Of a DNA stretch of 64,000 bases, positions 49,801 through 60,930 are shown in pieces. The stretch comes from Hedera helix (Eukaryota > Streptophyta > Magnoliopsida > Apiales > Araliaceae). Below the pieces are notes generated by a model. The model was not told the origin of the DNA and ran no database searches. It saw only the letters and a list, made by a program, of their open reading frames with translations. The stretch lies in contig OX359273.1 in assembly GCA_947179155.2 (NCBI GenBank), positions 43,125,023 through 43,189,022 on the forward strand, read 5' to 3'. Each line of letters starts with the position of its first letter. Within the stretch, counting starts at the first letter, position 1. The position numbers and the translations under genes are program-made.

Positions 49801-50123
49801 AGGTTAATGATAATTTATTCGTCATTATCTTAGTCATGATATTTCTTACTGGGCTATTTGAGCTCACCCTTTCTTTTGTTCCATTGTTTTTCAACAGGAG
49901 ATGAAAACGTAACGGGGTCTAGCCGGGGGATGGAGTGAGAGTCCGAGGAATAACTATCCTAGTCTTCACGTGTTGTAAAATAGTGTGGCAATAATAGTGA
50001 AGACTTAGTTGTGTATTATTATACACTGTATTGTTGTACGTTGTGCTTTGTTGTAATAATTTTGTTGCAGTCTTTTGACGACTCAAGTTTGGGCTGTGTG
50101 GGCCTAGATTTGGGGGCGTCACA
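46815..50123 (+). mobile_element. Solo LTR D inserted in LTR B, opposite orientation
   Basis: 3,309 bp running TGTAAGACCCCG to GGGGGCGTCACA on the plus strand. TTTTA at 46810-46814 and at 50124-50128 flank it as a 5-bp target duplication; LTRs A and C have the uninterrupted CGGTATTTTAACAG. No internal region or second LTR is present, so it is a solo LTR left by LTR-LTR recombination. It is clearly more diverged than A, B and C are from each other. It has five copies of the unit with ACCTTACGGTGCGGATTA at about 48440-48770, where A-C have three. An (AATAA)n run lies near 47515-47531. Confidence 0.88.
48440..48770 (+). repeat. Five-unit tandem repeat in solo LTR D
   Basis: Units of about 57-70 bp contain GGGAATAACCTTACGGTGCG, GATTAYGCCTGTT and GGTGAATAAC. 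Copies two to four are nearly identical. The same array has three units in LTRs A, B and C. Confidence 0.85.
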
Positions 50124-50420
50124 TTTTAACAGTTCCGTTGACTATTTTTATTTAAAAAGGTTATTTCTGTCGTTTTCTATATCCGACAAATATTCCGTTG
50201 TGGGGTCCACCAATAATTTATTATTCCGGCGCCGTCGTACGACACGAATATTCCCCGACCAAACGAATATTCCCCGACAAAGCGAATATTGTCCGACAAA
50301 ATAAAATTTGCACATAACATCCTTAACTTTCAATTTTGTTAATTTAACCACTTACTGTTTCAAAAAAATATATATGAAGAAAAATTAAATTTTGTATTTC
50401 ATAAAATTCGGGGTCTTACA

Positions 50421-50702
50421 ACCTCCCCTCCTTATGAAATTTCGTCCCCGAAATTGACGTACCGGGCATTTCATCGTTATCCTCCTGATTTTCAGATGCC
50501 ATACTAAACTGTGGTCACAAAATAATTGTTAGTTCAAACAAACTGACTCATCACTTCCTATTCCTACATTCAAATCGATTCGTTAGATAACAAAATCTAA
50601 TTTAGGTGGGACACACTAGTGACTGATTCCATTCGTCTCTCCCCTCCTAGTTCTAACCCCAGATCTCCATTAAAGACCATATCCCTAAGCTCTGATGCCA
50701 AC
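50421..50702 (-). mobile_element. Internal region 2 of the LTR array (282 bp)
   Basis: Same length and structure as internal region 1, with PPT at 50421-50433 and PBS at 50689-50700. I count five substitutions between the two and no indel, which points to a recent duplication. Confidence 0.85.
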
Positions 50703-53700
50703 TGTGACGCCCCCAAATCTGGGTCCACACAGCCCAAACTTGAGTCGTCAAAAGACTACAACAAAATTATTACAACAAAGCACAACGTACTACAATACAG
50801 TGTATAATAATACACAACTAAGTCTTCACTATTATTGCCACACTATTTTACAAAACGTGAAGACTATGATAACTATTCCTCGGACCCTCACTCCATTCCC
50901 CGGCTAGACCCTGTTATTTTTCATCTCCTGTTGAAAAACAAAGGAACAAAAGAAAGGGTGAGCTCAAATAGCCCAGTAAGAAATATCATGACTAAGATAA
51001 TGACGAATAAATTATCATTAGCCTTCAACAGTTGAGTTCTTGATAGAATACAATAGACTACAAGGTTTATATCAAAAACTGTAGTTAAATTCTTAAACAA
51101 TGTTCAGATCAATAATAGCAGCGGAATGAGCAATCTATTAGAAGAATAATGCAGACTATAATGTCCACTCGCTTCTCTTTTTCGTAAAAACATCATCAAC
51201 TTTTATCATCTGAAATACCATTAGTCATGATAATATAAATTCACAGTTCCTGATCATAATCATGCACATCAACAGTTCATCTTTGTACTACGGGCCAAAG
51301 ATATTCAATATAGCACCAACGGTCATGATTATACCAGATTCAGCCTTTGGTCATAATCATACCAAACAATAGTTCATCTTTGCACTACGGGCCAAAGATA
51401 TTCAATATAGCACCAACGGTCATGATTATACCAGATTCAGCCTTTGGTCATAATCATACCAAACAACAGTTCATCTTTGCACTACGGGCCAAAGAGAACA
51501 TTCACCACGTGCCATAAAAGACACCGAACAGATGTATCGTCTTTAACCTATTATATCGCCTTTAACCTATCATCTGTTCAACAAATATATCACATCTGTG
51601 CCCCCGGCCACAGATATTCACAACAGCTTGATTTTTGGATGATTAGAATGATATAAATGATGAACAGAAGAAATAGGATAACAATAAGTATCGGAAGTTT
51701 ACTTTGTACAGATTCAAATAATGTCCAAATTGTCAACATGATGTGGAGTGAAATTTAAAAATGATATTCAAGATCCACAGTTCAGAATAACGGTTACAAT
51801 TCAATAGAAAGGTTCACGTAAATAGGAAGGTTCAGTTGAAATAATGAAGTTCAACTATTATGGAACATATAATATTTTCAGGAATTATAGAAGCAATAGT
51901 TCCATAATAAATTTCGATTTAGGAGTATGAAAGAAAATAATATCCCTTACCGTAGCAGGTTTGATTAACAAAAGGTGAAGGAAATTAATACAAAGGGTTA
52001 TTCACCAACAGGCGGCAATCCGCTCCGTAAGGTTATTCCCACAATTTAATAGAATTTGAGTACAAAGAGTTATTCACCAAACAGGCGGCAATCCGCTCCG
52101 TAAGGTTATTCTCAGAGATTAATAATGAATGAATACGAAAGGTTATTCACCAACAGGCGGCAATCCGCTCCGTAAGGTTATTCCCACAATTTAATACATG
52201 GAAATAAAAGGCACGTTTTATGAGTAAGGAAGAAACAATATTATTATCGAGAATCAAATAATGATAATCCCTTACCATAGTACGTTTGAATAATGGAAGA
52301 TGAAAAAGATGGTATCACTTACCGTAGTAAGTTTTAATAATAGAAGATGAAAGAAGATGACATTCCTTACCTTGATATTGTGAAACAAGTTTATAGCCGA
52401 ACAAATCCTTCCTTGTTTGTAGCAGTAAGGAATCTGACTTTTGAGTCTTCTAGAGTTTTTAAAATCTCTTTATGCTTTTAAAATAATGTTACTCTCAGAA
52501 AGATAGACGGCATAGACTCAAGAATCACTCAATTCGGAGTTAATATGAATGAGTTATGAATTTTCAAAACTAAGACTGAAAATAGTGACGAAAATCAGAA
52601 TAGGTTACGGTTTTTAGTATTTTAAGGCATGAAGATGATTTCAGATGACTTTTCTTCCTTCTTCAAAGGTGTAGAGGACGAAAAACGGAAGAGACAGGCT
52701 TTTAATTCATTAAATTCTGACAAATAATGAATTTACTACGATTTTTCGAAAGAGTTACAGTACATAAAAAAATTCCACTCGGGAATTCAAAGAAGAATGC
52801 AAAAGATTTCAAAACTAGGAATGACTTAAGAACACTTAGAGAGAACTTACACAAAGAAGTATGAAAGAAAGAACAAGTAAGGAAGTTTATGAAAAATCCT
52901 TAAGTTAAGGCTTCTATTTATAGCCAAAAATCTTATCATTCCTTTAATCTAAACCATTCATTTAAAGATCATCTTTTAATCTACACCATCCATTTCAAAT
53001 TTTATATTATCTTTAATCTACACCATTCATTTCATATCACCTAACTTTATATTATAAACAAATCAATTCAATTATTCAACAATAATTCACACTTTAATCT
53101 ACACCATTCATTTCATATCACCTAATAATCACCTAACTTTATATTATAAACAAATAACTTTATCAATTCAATTATTATGACTAATTGTTATAAGTACAGT
53201 ATAGTTAGCTCTTAGATATCAAGTCAATAAATTAATGAAATACAATTGTTTAAATAACATCATAATAGAGATAATAATAATGTAAAAGAAAGCATACGTT
53301 ACTGTGTAATGACAATTATTGATTCAATAATGTGAATTACTGTGCATATGTTACTGTGACAATTATTAAATCAATAATACAAAATACTGTGTAACAACAA
53401 TTATTGAATTGATAATATAAAATATTATGCAGTGACAATTATCGATGAAATGATGCCTAACAGTTACGGTGTCAATTATCAGACCAATAATATGAGACAC
53501 TATGCAATACCGTGTGTTACTGTAGAGTACCGTGTGCTACAGAAAATACCAAAAACTACCGTATGCTACTATTCTTTTATCACCGGTATTTTAACAGTTC
53601 CGTTGACTATTTTTATTTAAAAAGGTTATTTCTGTCGTTTTCTATATCCGACAAATATTCCGTTGTGGGGTCCACCAATAATTTATTATTTCGGCGCCGT

Positions 53701-53866
53701 CGTACGGCACGAATATTCCCCGACAAAGCGAATATTGTCCGACAAAATAAAATTTGCACATAACATCCTTAACTTTCAATTTTTTTAATTTAACCACTTA
53801 CTGTTTCAAAAAAATATATATGAAGAAAAATTAAATTTTGTATTTCATAAAATTCGGGGTCTTACA
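50703..53866 (-). repeat. LTR C of the array (3,164 bp)
   Basis: The right outer LTR, ending GGGGTCTTACA at 53866. It shares left-end changes with LTR B. It has one fewer CGAATATTCCCCGAC unit than A and B at about 53705-53740. TATA box at about 52914-52923. Confidence 0.88.
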
Positions 53867-53871
53867 TTCTC
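53867..53871. repeat. Target duplication TTCTC of the LTR array, right copy
   Basis: Partner of 40550-40554. LINE sequence resumes immediately after it. Confidence 0.9.
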
Positions 53872-53946
53872 CCTCACAATTTTGCGAAGGCTTCAACCTG
53901 TCCAAGGGTTCCCAAGCCTTTGACAGTTCCAGCTTAGTAGCCTCAT
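53872..53946 (-). pseudogene. LINE ORF2, first 25 codons of the endonuclease
   Basis: ATG 53946 opens MRLLSWNCQRLGNPWTG, the standard start of plant L1 endonuclease, but a TGA stop follows at 53893-53895. The frame resumes SLRKIVRE up to the insertion and continues at 40554 with KGPTVCFL. The ATG overlaps the ORF1 stop as ATGA, the usual ORF1-ORF2 coupling. Confidence 0.88.
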
Positions 53947-55357
53947 TGCTCCCGGCAAGGGTGGCTCCCCACCCCCGCCAATACATTTTCTTTGGTTTCG
54001 TTCTCAGTGTTCATTTTACCTTTTTTTACTGTCTTGTCTTCAATTTGGTCCCCCTGAACTTCACGTATATCTCTCTTACCCACCCCAGTTAAGGTAACAG
54101 CCTTTGTAATTCCACTTTCAGTAAAATCCATTCTGTTTATACGGGTCCAAGTTCCTTTTAGCTTACCAATATTAGGCCCAATCAGATTCGGGTCTAAACT
54201 TTGACTCGCAGAACCAAAACTATTGCGTTCTATGGGTACAGATTCCACTTGACTTTTATCTATTTTAGGCCTACTCAAATCCATGTCACCGTCTTCATTT
54301 AAAACCGTAACATGCAGATCAATATGCTGATTTTTAGGATCAGATTCCTCTATTGCAGAGGTTGTTCCCAATACAAATTCATGGCAATTAATACTCCCCT
54401 TGTTAAAATTAGGAATTTCAACACCGTTGCCTTGGATCACGGGATTGTCCTTATCTGCCATACGCTGATTTTCAGGCCTGTTCACGTACGCTTCCATCTC
54501 ACCCACCGGACCACCTTACTTCGTCGGCGTACAGTTCCTTCCTGCCTCACATCCCTTGCCCACCGCTGTGATAAAATTCTGACATGCTGCTGCTTTACTA
54601 TTAAGATTTCTTGAACGACCCCCCATAGCCCGAAGAAAATCTCCATACTGATAGTCGATACAATCCCCTTGTTTCTCCACAACGTAATGGCCTGCACAAT
54701 GCTTCAAATCATGACCCAAAATTCCACAGTAATGACAAAATATGGGCAATCTCTCATACTTAAAAGACACCCACGACTTCACACCATCCGAACCCGCAAC
54801 AAATCCTCCCCTTCGAATTGGTTTTGAGATTTGTATGGCCACCCGAACTCTCATAAACATATTGAGATCATCCATCTTTTTCTTCAATTCAACCTCCTCC
54901 ACCATCCCTAGACGACAACCGATTTCCTTCGCTACGTGTGGGGAAACCATATCAAATGGTGCACCCCAAATTTGGACCCAAAAAGATGCAGATTCCAATT
55001 GAATATTACCCACAGTCATACCCTGCTTCCACCGTTGCAATAATAACAACTGATTATCAAATGACCATGGACCTCCTTTCAATATCCGATCCAAATCAAA
55101 CTCAGACTGAAATTTAAATTGGAAAAGATTCGGCCCTACTTCAAGAATATGCATCAAATTAGTCAATCCCCAAGCACGCCTTAGTGTATTTTTCGCTGCC
55201 ATTTTGTTATAAGATTTACATGTAAGAAATTTCCAATCAAACTTAGATTGTAGCTTTCAATAGCTTCCCTTCTGTCATCATTCGAAATATCAATAGTTAC
55301 CTCCTCTTCCGGTGTTAACTTCATCTTGGCAAAGCTCTGACACACATCGCCTTCCAT
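53943..55357 (-). pseudogene. LINE ORF1: nucleic-acid-binding protein with zinc knuckle
   Basis: ATG 55357 opens MEGDVCQSFAKMKLTPEEEV. A one-base frameshift near 55225 breaks the frame after LSLIGNFL. The next frame has the DUF4283-like domain (RILKGGPWSFDNQLLLLQRW, SFWVQIWGAPFDMVS) and the zinc knuckle CHYCGILGHDLKHC (CX2CX4HX4C). An in-frame TAA at 54516-54518 separates this from the hydrophilic C-terminal part, which ends CREQ-stop at 53943. Two lesions make it a pseudogene. Confidence 0.88.
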
Positions 55358-55494
55358 TTTGTCGAAGAAAATATAAAAGACAACCCTTTGCACTCGGCCA
55401 AGGGAGAGAAGACCTCGTACAGAGACGAGAGAGAAGAACTCCATGAAGGGAGAGAAAACCTCCACGAAGGGAGAGAAGAATGTAGTAATATTTT

Positions 55495-55513
55495 GTATAT
55501 TGTTGAACATTTT
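55495..55513. repeat. Target site duplication of the LINE, right copy
   Basis: Exact match to 36453-36471, adjoining the 5' end of the LINE. Confidence 0.85.
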
Positions 55514-57062
55514 AAAAGCTAGAGAATTTATTATTTACAAATAAAAATAATAATTTTATAAATTTCTTCTCATATGAATAGTAAATAAATCTCACATTGT
55601 GAGATTTTTCTTATAAATTATTTAAAAATTTATACTGAAGTTATTACTAACTAATTGTCATAACTAAATTAAAACTTATTATAAATCGAGTTTCATACTT
55701 GTATTAGAATTAAAACTTTAAGTAAATTTTGTCAATATAAACACTTACATAGAATTCCATTACAAACTTAAATGAAATTAAAATAATTATTTTTTCATAA
55801 TCATAACTAAATAAATATGCACTCCATTCAAATATTTAGTTTAATAATTGATCGAAGTAACTTATAATATATAATCAATATTTATTATTTAAATAAATAT
55901 TTAATAATTTAATAGTTACAATTATCTTCTCATAATCTTAATTAATATCTATTTATTTAATAATATAATAAATTATTATCATATTATATGTGTTTTGCAC
56001 GGAGTTGACGAACTTATTATATATAAATTTAAGAAAATAGACATCAAAAATAAGTTTACAATAACCGTGACGTACTGTGAGATGTGCACCTTGTGGTTAG
56101 GCTGTTAATTTCTATTGGCAGGGCGTAGGGCTATCAGTTTCTTTGGGCTGACCCAAAGCCCAGACGATCCACAATAATGGATGGACTTGGTCTCGTATTC
56201 CAAAAAGTTCAATACTTTTTTATGCATACAAGTTCAGTTCAAGAGAATCCCAACTATTAAGTGTATAATTGGACTACATTTTTACTGGGTTTTGTTTGGA
56301 AGTTTTAAGGGCCCAGAACTATAAGTGGAGTCTTAATTATGGGCCGGTCCAATATTATTTTGGAGAGAAAACTCCCCAAGACCATTTAAATAGGGATAAC
56401 ATTGAGTTATGCTGCTCAATGAGCCTCGTTTTTTCTTTTGATCATGACTCAATTAGTGGGTTTAGGAAATGTTTAAAGTTTAAACCACAAATTAATGGGA
56501 GAAAATGAAAAAATTAATTAATTAAATAAGGATATGGTGTTTTACAAAACTATGATTAATACTTATATTTAGATAATTGATATTTTGACAAATAGATGTG
56601 ATAGTTCCACAAATTCTCTCGTCTCACATTCATGTGATAAAGAATTTGTGAAAATATTAAATTTTACTTGTGAAAATAATAATTTCCTATATTTAATTTG
56701 AGTGTATTATTCAAAATTTGAGACTCTTGGAAATTTCCCGTGTGTATATATATATATATATATTTCAATTTGCTCATAATCTAAAAGAGACAACCTGCAA
56801 TAAACTAGTCCAAATGTCTTCAATAATGACATCTCTTTTTCTCCCACTCTATCCAACATGCACAAAGCAAAAGCACCAAGTGAAGTAGCAAAGCAAACAA
56901 AAGAACACTAAAGAAAAAGCTAAAAAAGGAACAAGCACATACAGATTCTTCACCTATACTAAACTCTGCACTTTAATTATGCAACTCCTCAGCTTAATAA
57001 ACAATACAACTCCTTGCTTGAGACTACTACCATTTTAGCTAGCTTCCATCCAGAAATCTCTA
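55514..57062. other. Upstream region of the GUB_WAK gene
   Basis: AT-rich with no gene seen. A (TA)n run of about 18 bp lies at 56745-56762, about 300 bp before the ATG. A GC-richer block at 56090-56400 has no conserved coding signal. Confidence 0.5.
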
Positions 57063-58370
57063 ATGGCTTCAAATTCATTCACCTACAAATCCATACTACA
57101 CATTAAACACTCAAAATTTTCATCATTTTGCAGTTCACTCAATATCATACTTATAATCCTTCCATTTCTAATTAGCCTCACAAAATCTCAATCCAGCCTA
57201 TGTAGAACCTCTTGTGGTAACATACCAATCCACTACCCTTTCGGCATAGATGATGGCTGTGGCAGTCCTTATTATCGACACATACTCGTATGCTCCAATT
57301 CGGGACAACTTGAGTTCAGAGCCCCTTCAGGCAGATATCCAATCCGAAACGTTTCCTATTCGGATCCTCACATTTTAATTTCTGATCCATTTATGTGGAA
57401 CTGTCAAGATGGTAACGATTTTCGCCCTGCTAGGCCATTTAGTCTAGATACTAGCACACATTTTTCACTATCCCCACAGAATGACTACCTTTTCTTCAAT
57501 TGTAGCGAAGAAAATGTGATCATGGAGCCTAAGACTATCTTTTGTGAGCGATTTCCTGATCAGTGTGATTCGACGTGTGATAGTGCTAGTTACCTTTGCA
57601 GGCATTTGCCAGGATGTGTTTATGCGTTACGTGGGAGTTCATGTTGTTCTTATTATCCGAAAGCAACTGAATCTTTAAGGCTGATGCTGAAGTATTGTGC
57701 TAGTTATACTATTGTGTATTGGAAGAATCTTGGCGTGACTAGTCCTTATAGTCAGGTTCCTGAGTATGGGATTCGGGTTGATTTCGATATTCCGGTCACA
57801 ACTAGGTGCTTTCAGTGCCAGGATGTTGGTAAGGGAGGTGGGATGTGTGGATTTGATACCAACACACAGGAGTTCTTGTGCTTATGTGACAAAGGAAATG
57901 TTACAACTTACTGCAAAGGTATTTTTGGACCTTTTTTTTTCCTTTCTAAATTTTAATTAAAAAAAAAAAAGAAGAAGCTTATGTTGATCACATTCTTAAC
58001 TATCTCTTGGTTTATTATTATTTAAATCAACTTATAATCTTGAATTTATTTGTATTATTGTGCAGATCATGATCTTACTCAGCAAAGTAACACCGGAGTG
58101 GTTGCTGGTGAAATTTTATTAATTTGTTTATTCAGGGCTTAATAAGATTTGATTATGTTCATCTTCCTTTTTTCTTATTTTAAAGATTTGGGATTTTTCA
58201 GATATTTGTTCTTATTTATGTTTCTGAAATTGTACATCGCAGGGACAGTGACTGCAGTTTCAGTTGCCGGAGCCATAGGAGTTGGGGCTGGGATTTGGTA
58301 CTTGAAAAAAGTGAGAGCAAAAGCACCAGTAACACATGGAGTTCAAAGCAATGAGAATAGACTTTTCTAA
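57063..58370 (+). CDS. Secreted GUB_WAK (galacturonan-binding) protein with a membrane anchor and no kinase
   Basis: A 341-aa cell-surface protein. Three exons join in frame: 57063-57918, 58066-58107 and 58243-58370. A long N-terminus with a hydrophobic signal (IILIILPFLISLTKSQ, about residues 28-43) precedes a GUB_WAK domain with its typical start, CRTSCGNIPIHYPFGIDDGC. The domain is cysteine-rich, with CERFPDQCDSTCDSASYLCR and later paired cysteines (CFQCQDVGKGGGMCGF, FLCLCDKG). The last exon gives a transmembrane helix (TVTAVSVAGAIGVGAGIWYL, about 301-320) and only about 20 cytosolic residues. WAK and LRK10L proteins carry a kinase there; this one stops at a clean TAA. The family binds pectin in the wall; signalling would need a partner (inference). 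It lies convergent to a pectate lyase gene. Confidence 0.87.
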
Positions 58371-58460
58371 ATAATATATTTAGATCCCAATATCAAAGTA
58401 AAATGAAACACCTCCTTTTCTTTTTATTGTTCTTTATTTTTTATTCATTGTACGCTGTTT

Positions 58461-58482
58461 TTTTTTTTTTTTTTTTTTTTTT
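58461..58482. repeat. Poly(T) run
   Basis: About 22 T in a row, in the spacer between the GUB_WAK and pectate lyase genes. It could be a poly(A) remnant of a minus-strand retroposon; no body was recognised. Confidence 0.85.
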
Positions 58483-58979
58483 GGAGATATAGCAACCGTA
58501 TTTGATACATTAAGAAAATCCCAATTTTGATTCCATTATTATGTTAGTTTAATGTAGTCCACAAACCGTCTCTTTTTCTGATTTGATATCTGTTAGTTAT
58601 TAAAAAGGATTTTCATTTATGATTTACTACTATTGTAATCTTTTTATTATTATAACAGACTGCGGTTTTAATATATTTAAGTCACTTGGATTGTTAAAAA
58701 AAATTGTAGTCTTGGCGTGCAAGTAAATCAACAGTGTATTAACATTAACATATGGTAAAAGTTTTGAAAAGGTCCACTTTACAAATTAAGTAAACTCAGT
58801 TAATTCTCTTACATCACTCCACTTTCAATGAAAGCACAGCTGAGGTACAAGCTTCTTGTTTCTTATAAATAAGCTATAAGAGAAGAAAAAGTACCAATAA
58901 ATCAAGGAAAAAAGGGTAAAACAATAAAATACAAGAGCAAAAATAGAACTTGGTGTCGTGTTAAATTTCGACTGAATTT

Positions 58980-60870
58980 TTAACATGCTTGACTAATAAC
59001 ACAATCAAGAGAACCAGCATCAGCAGTTAAAATAGGAACCAAAGATCCTGGAGCTACTGTAAATAACTGAGCTCGCGAATAAGTTGGTGCGCAGCTTCCC
59101 ATTCCTGAAGGAATAAAATAAGCACCGTTCAAAAATACATCCTTAGATGACCTCCATTTCCAATTTTTCCAATAACTCGGACCCTCGTCGGTCTCTCTCT
59201 TCGTTACCTGTTGTACAAGTAACAAAACATATATAAATTATCTATACCAGGACCTTTTACAGGTCTAGTACAAGGTATTAATTCAAGAACCTGCATGTTT
59301 AATTAAGTACCTCTTTGTTGCTAGGAGGATCATTTGGAGCTGTAAAATAGTTCCCTTCACTTAAAATAGTTGGATCCGCACTCCCTCCGATTGCATACAT
59401 TAGCCACTGGTCATACTTATTGTTGGCAACATGGGCGTACCCATTCCTAACCCTGTAATAATCACAAAGTGATTGAGATCAATTCTAATCCTTCTTTATT
59501 AGGGGATCTTGGAATTTCATAATACTCCCAGCTCTCTCGTACTCTGTTCTAGCGGCAATGGCATTAAAGTTTGTATAGGACATACTTAAATGTCAATTTT
59601 TTTCAATATATATTAATTTTTACTCGTTGTTTTAAATTCTCCTATTTGTAACATTTTGTAATTCCTTTACTCAAATTTCTTTATTTTGTTGAACTCACTC
59701 TCCATGACAAATAAATTGTGCAAAAGGAACCCGTTTGACCTTTCTACTAAAAAAATTACTTGTTAAATTTGAGTTGTCCTCTAAAATAAACTCATTCGAG
59801 AGGAATTATATCCGAGTATCTCTACAATAAACCTTAGTATGCGTATAAAAATAAAAAGTCAAGTAAGACCCAGTTCTGAACAAACTAGTCAGCTAGGCAG
59901 TATTATTTAGGGTTCTCACCTAGGCATCCTTTGAACTAAATCAGGCCCAAAATGGTTAAACACTACTGTAACTTTCATGGCTTTATCTGCTGTGAAGTCA
60001 TCACTATGTCCAAACAGCATCACCTGAAAGTCCAACATAATCAGTTCCCTACCATTATTTACACTAAATATAAAATCTTTACTACATAGTTCAAATGTAA
60101 AAGAAAATGTTAGTTAGTATATATATGCTTACTTTATCATGCTCAGTCAAGTAGTTATTAGACAATGTAACATCAGTAGAGGCATGAGTAACATCAATAA
60201 GTCCATCACTACACCGAGCCATCGAGCAATGATCAATCCAAACATTCGACGCCGAAAAAACAGTAATCCCATCTCCACCGCTCCCTAGCCGCTGCCCTAC
60301 ATGTTCCGTCGTGCTCCTAACAAGCCCCGGCTTCCCAGGCTTACAATCATGAATACTAATCCCATGAATAATCACATTACTAACTTTTTCTATAGTAATA
60401 CACGGTCCATTCGCAATCTCAACTTTAACTCCCCTCCCATCAATAGTCTTGTAACTATTCATAATAAGCTCATTTTCAAGTTTAAGTACCATGTCCCTTT
60501 CGAAAATGATCCAAAGCGGGTCGGGTTGTATCACTCCGTACTGGAGCGTGCCAGGTTTTGGGTCAGTGGCGTCATCGGACGGGTCGTCGACCACATATAT
60601 TTTTCCATTTTTTCCCCCTATTGCGGATTTTCCGAAGCCAACTGCGCAGTCGGCTAAGGCTTGGCGATCGGAAGCCCATTTCGGGTTTGATCGCCAGCAA
60701 GAGTCTATAATGTTCATGACATTTTTTTTGGTTTGAGGATAAGTGGGGTAGATGGGGATAGTTTTGGGCTTGTAGTTTATTGGATTAGCAGCCGCGTGCA
60801 TTGTTGAAGCAAAATACAAGGATAGAAGGAATGTGAGAAAGAGGAGGGAATTTGGGAATGTTAATGCCAT
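58980..60870 (-). CDS. Pectate lyase, polysaccharide lyase family 1
   Basis: Secreted enzyme that cleaves de-esterified pectin by beta-elimination; 403 aa. Four exons join in frame: 60133-60870, 59920-60023, 59311-59452 and 58980-59207. The signal peptide includes SLLFLTFLLSLYFASTMHA. Then come SCWRSNPKWASDRQALADCA, GTLQYGVIQPDPLWIIFERD and KTIDGRGVKVEIANG. The catalytic and calcium region is WIDHCSMARCSDGLIDVTHA, NYLTEHDKVMLFGHSDDFT and QRMPRVRNGYAHVANN, with YAIGGSADPTI after it. Spacing and motifs resemble the pollen/pistil-type lyases (LAT56/Amb a 1 group) more than the bulk of leaf isoforms; this is from memory. All key motifs are present, so activity is expected. A TATA-like CCCATATATATGGG lies at 60917-60930, about 50 bp upstream of the ATG. 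Confidence 0.94.
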
Positions 60871-60916
60871 GGTTTAGAAATTTTATTGGAATGGGGAACA
60901 AAGAATAAAGATATGT

Positions 60917-60930
60917 CCCATATATATGGG
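60917..60930 (-). promoter_or_regulatory. TATA-like palindrome upstream of the pectate lyase
   Basis: CCCATATATATGGG, about 50 bp from the ATG at 60870. The location is suitable for a TATA box; the perfect palindrome also fits a CArG-like site. Confidence 0.4.

Larger units (their letters stand above)
44021..50420 (-). repeat. LTR B of the array (middle LTR, interrupted)
   Basis: Two parts, 44021-46814 and 50129-50420, total about 3,086 bp and are split by solo LTR D. The left end shares with LTR C the changes GGGTCCACAC and a one-base loss in GTTATTTTTC. The right end shares with LTR A an extra unit of about 20 bp (CCAAACGAATATTCCCCGA) that LTR C lacks. B lacks one 97-bp unit present in A and C. 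It is likely a recombinant LTR. Confidence 0.85.
40555..53866 (-). mobile_element. Non-autonomous LTR element array: LTR-int-LTR-int-LTR
   Basis: Three LTRs (40555-43738, 44021-50420 interrupted, 50703-53866) alternate with two 282-bp internal regions. In minus orientation each LTR runs TGTAAGACCCCG to GGGGGCGTCACA, the TG...CA form. Each internal region has a primer binding site next to one LTR and a polypurine tract next to the other. There is no gag or pol. One pair of TTCTC repeats flanks the whole array, so it came from a single integration that was later amplified in place. Terminal sequences, PBS and PPT context resemble Tekay/Del-type Ty3/gypsy chromoviruses (inference from memory). 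Confidence 0.88.
36472..55494 (-). mobile_element. L1-type LINE with RNase H, split by an LTR-element insertion
   Basis: Read on the minus strand it starts at 55494 and ends in a poly(A) tail (poly(T) on the plus strand at about 36468-36481). The 19-bp direct repeats at 36453-36471 and 55495-55513 are its target duplication. Removing the 13.3-kb insertion at 40555-53866 plus one TTCTC leaves about 5.7 kb, a normal full length for plant L1 elements. The order is ORF1 (DUF4283-like domain plus zinc knuckle), then ORF2 (endonuclease, reverse transcriptase, zinc-binding region, RNase H). Several stops and frameshifts show that it is dead. Confidence 0.9.

Noticed and set aside
49919..50122. ORF at the end of solo LTR D
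   Set aside because: Antisense to the LTR and equivalent to the ORFs at 44013 and 50695; no domain.
46815..50123. Reading the inverted LTR D as one arm of a large foldback element with LTR B
   Set aside because: It has its own complete LTR ends and a TTTTA duplication, and LTRs A and C show the empty site. A nested solo LTR explains it better.
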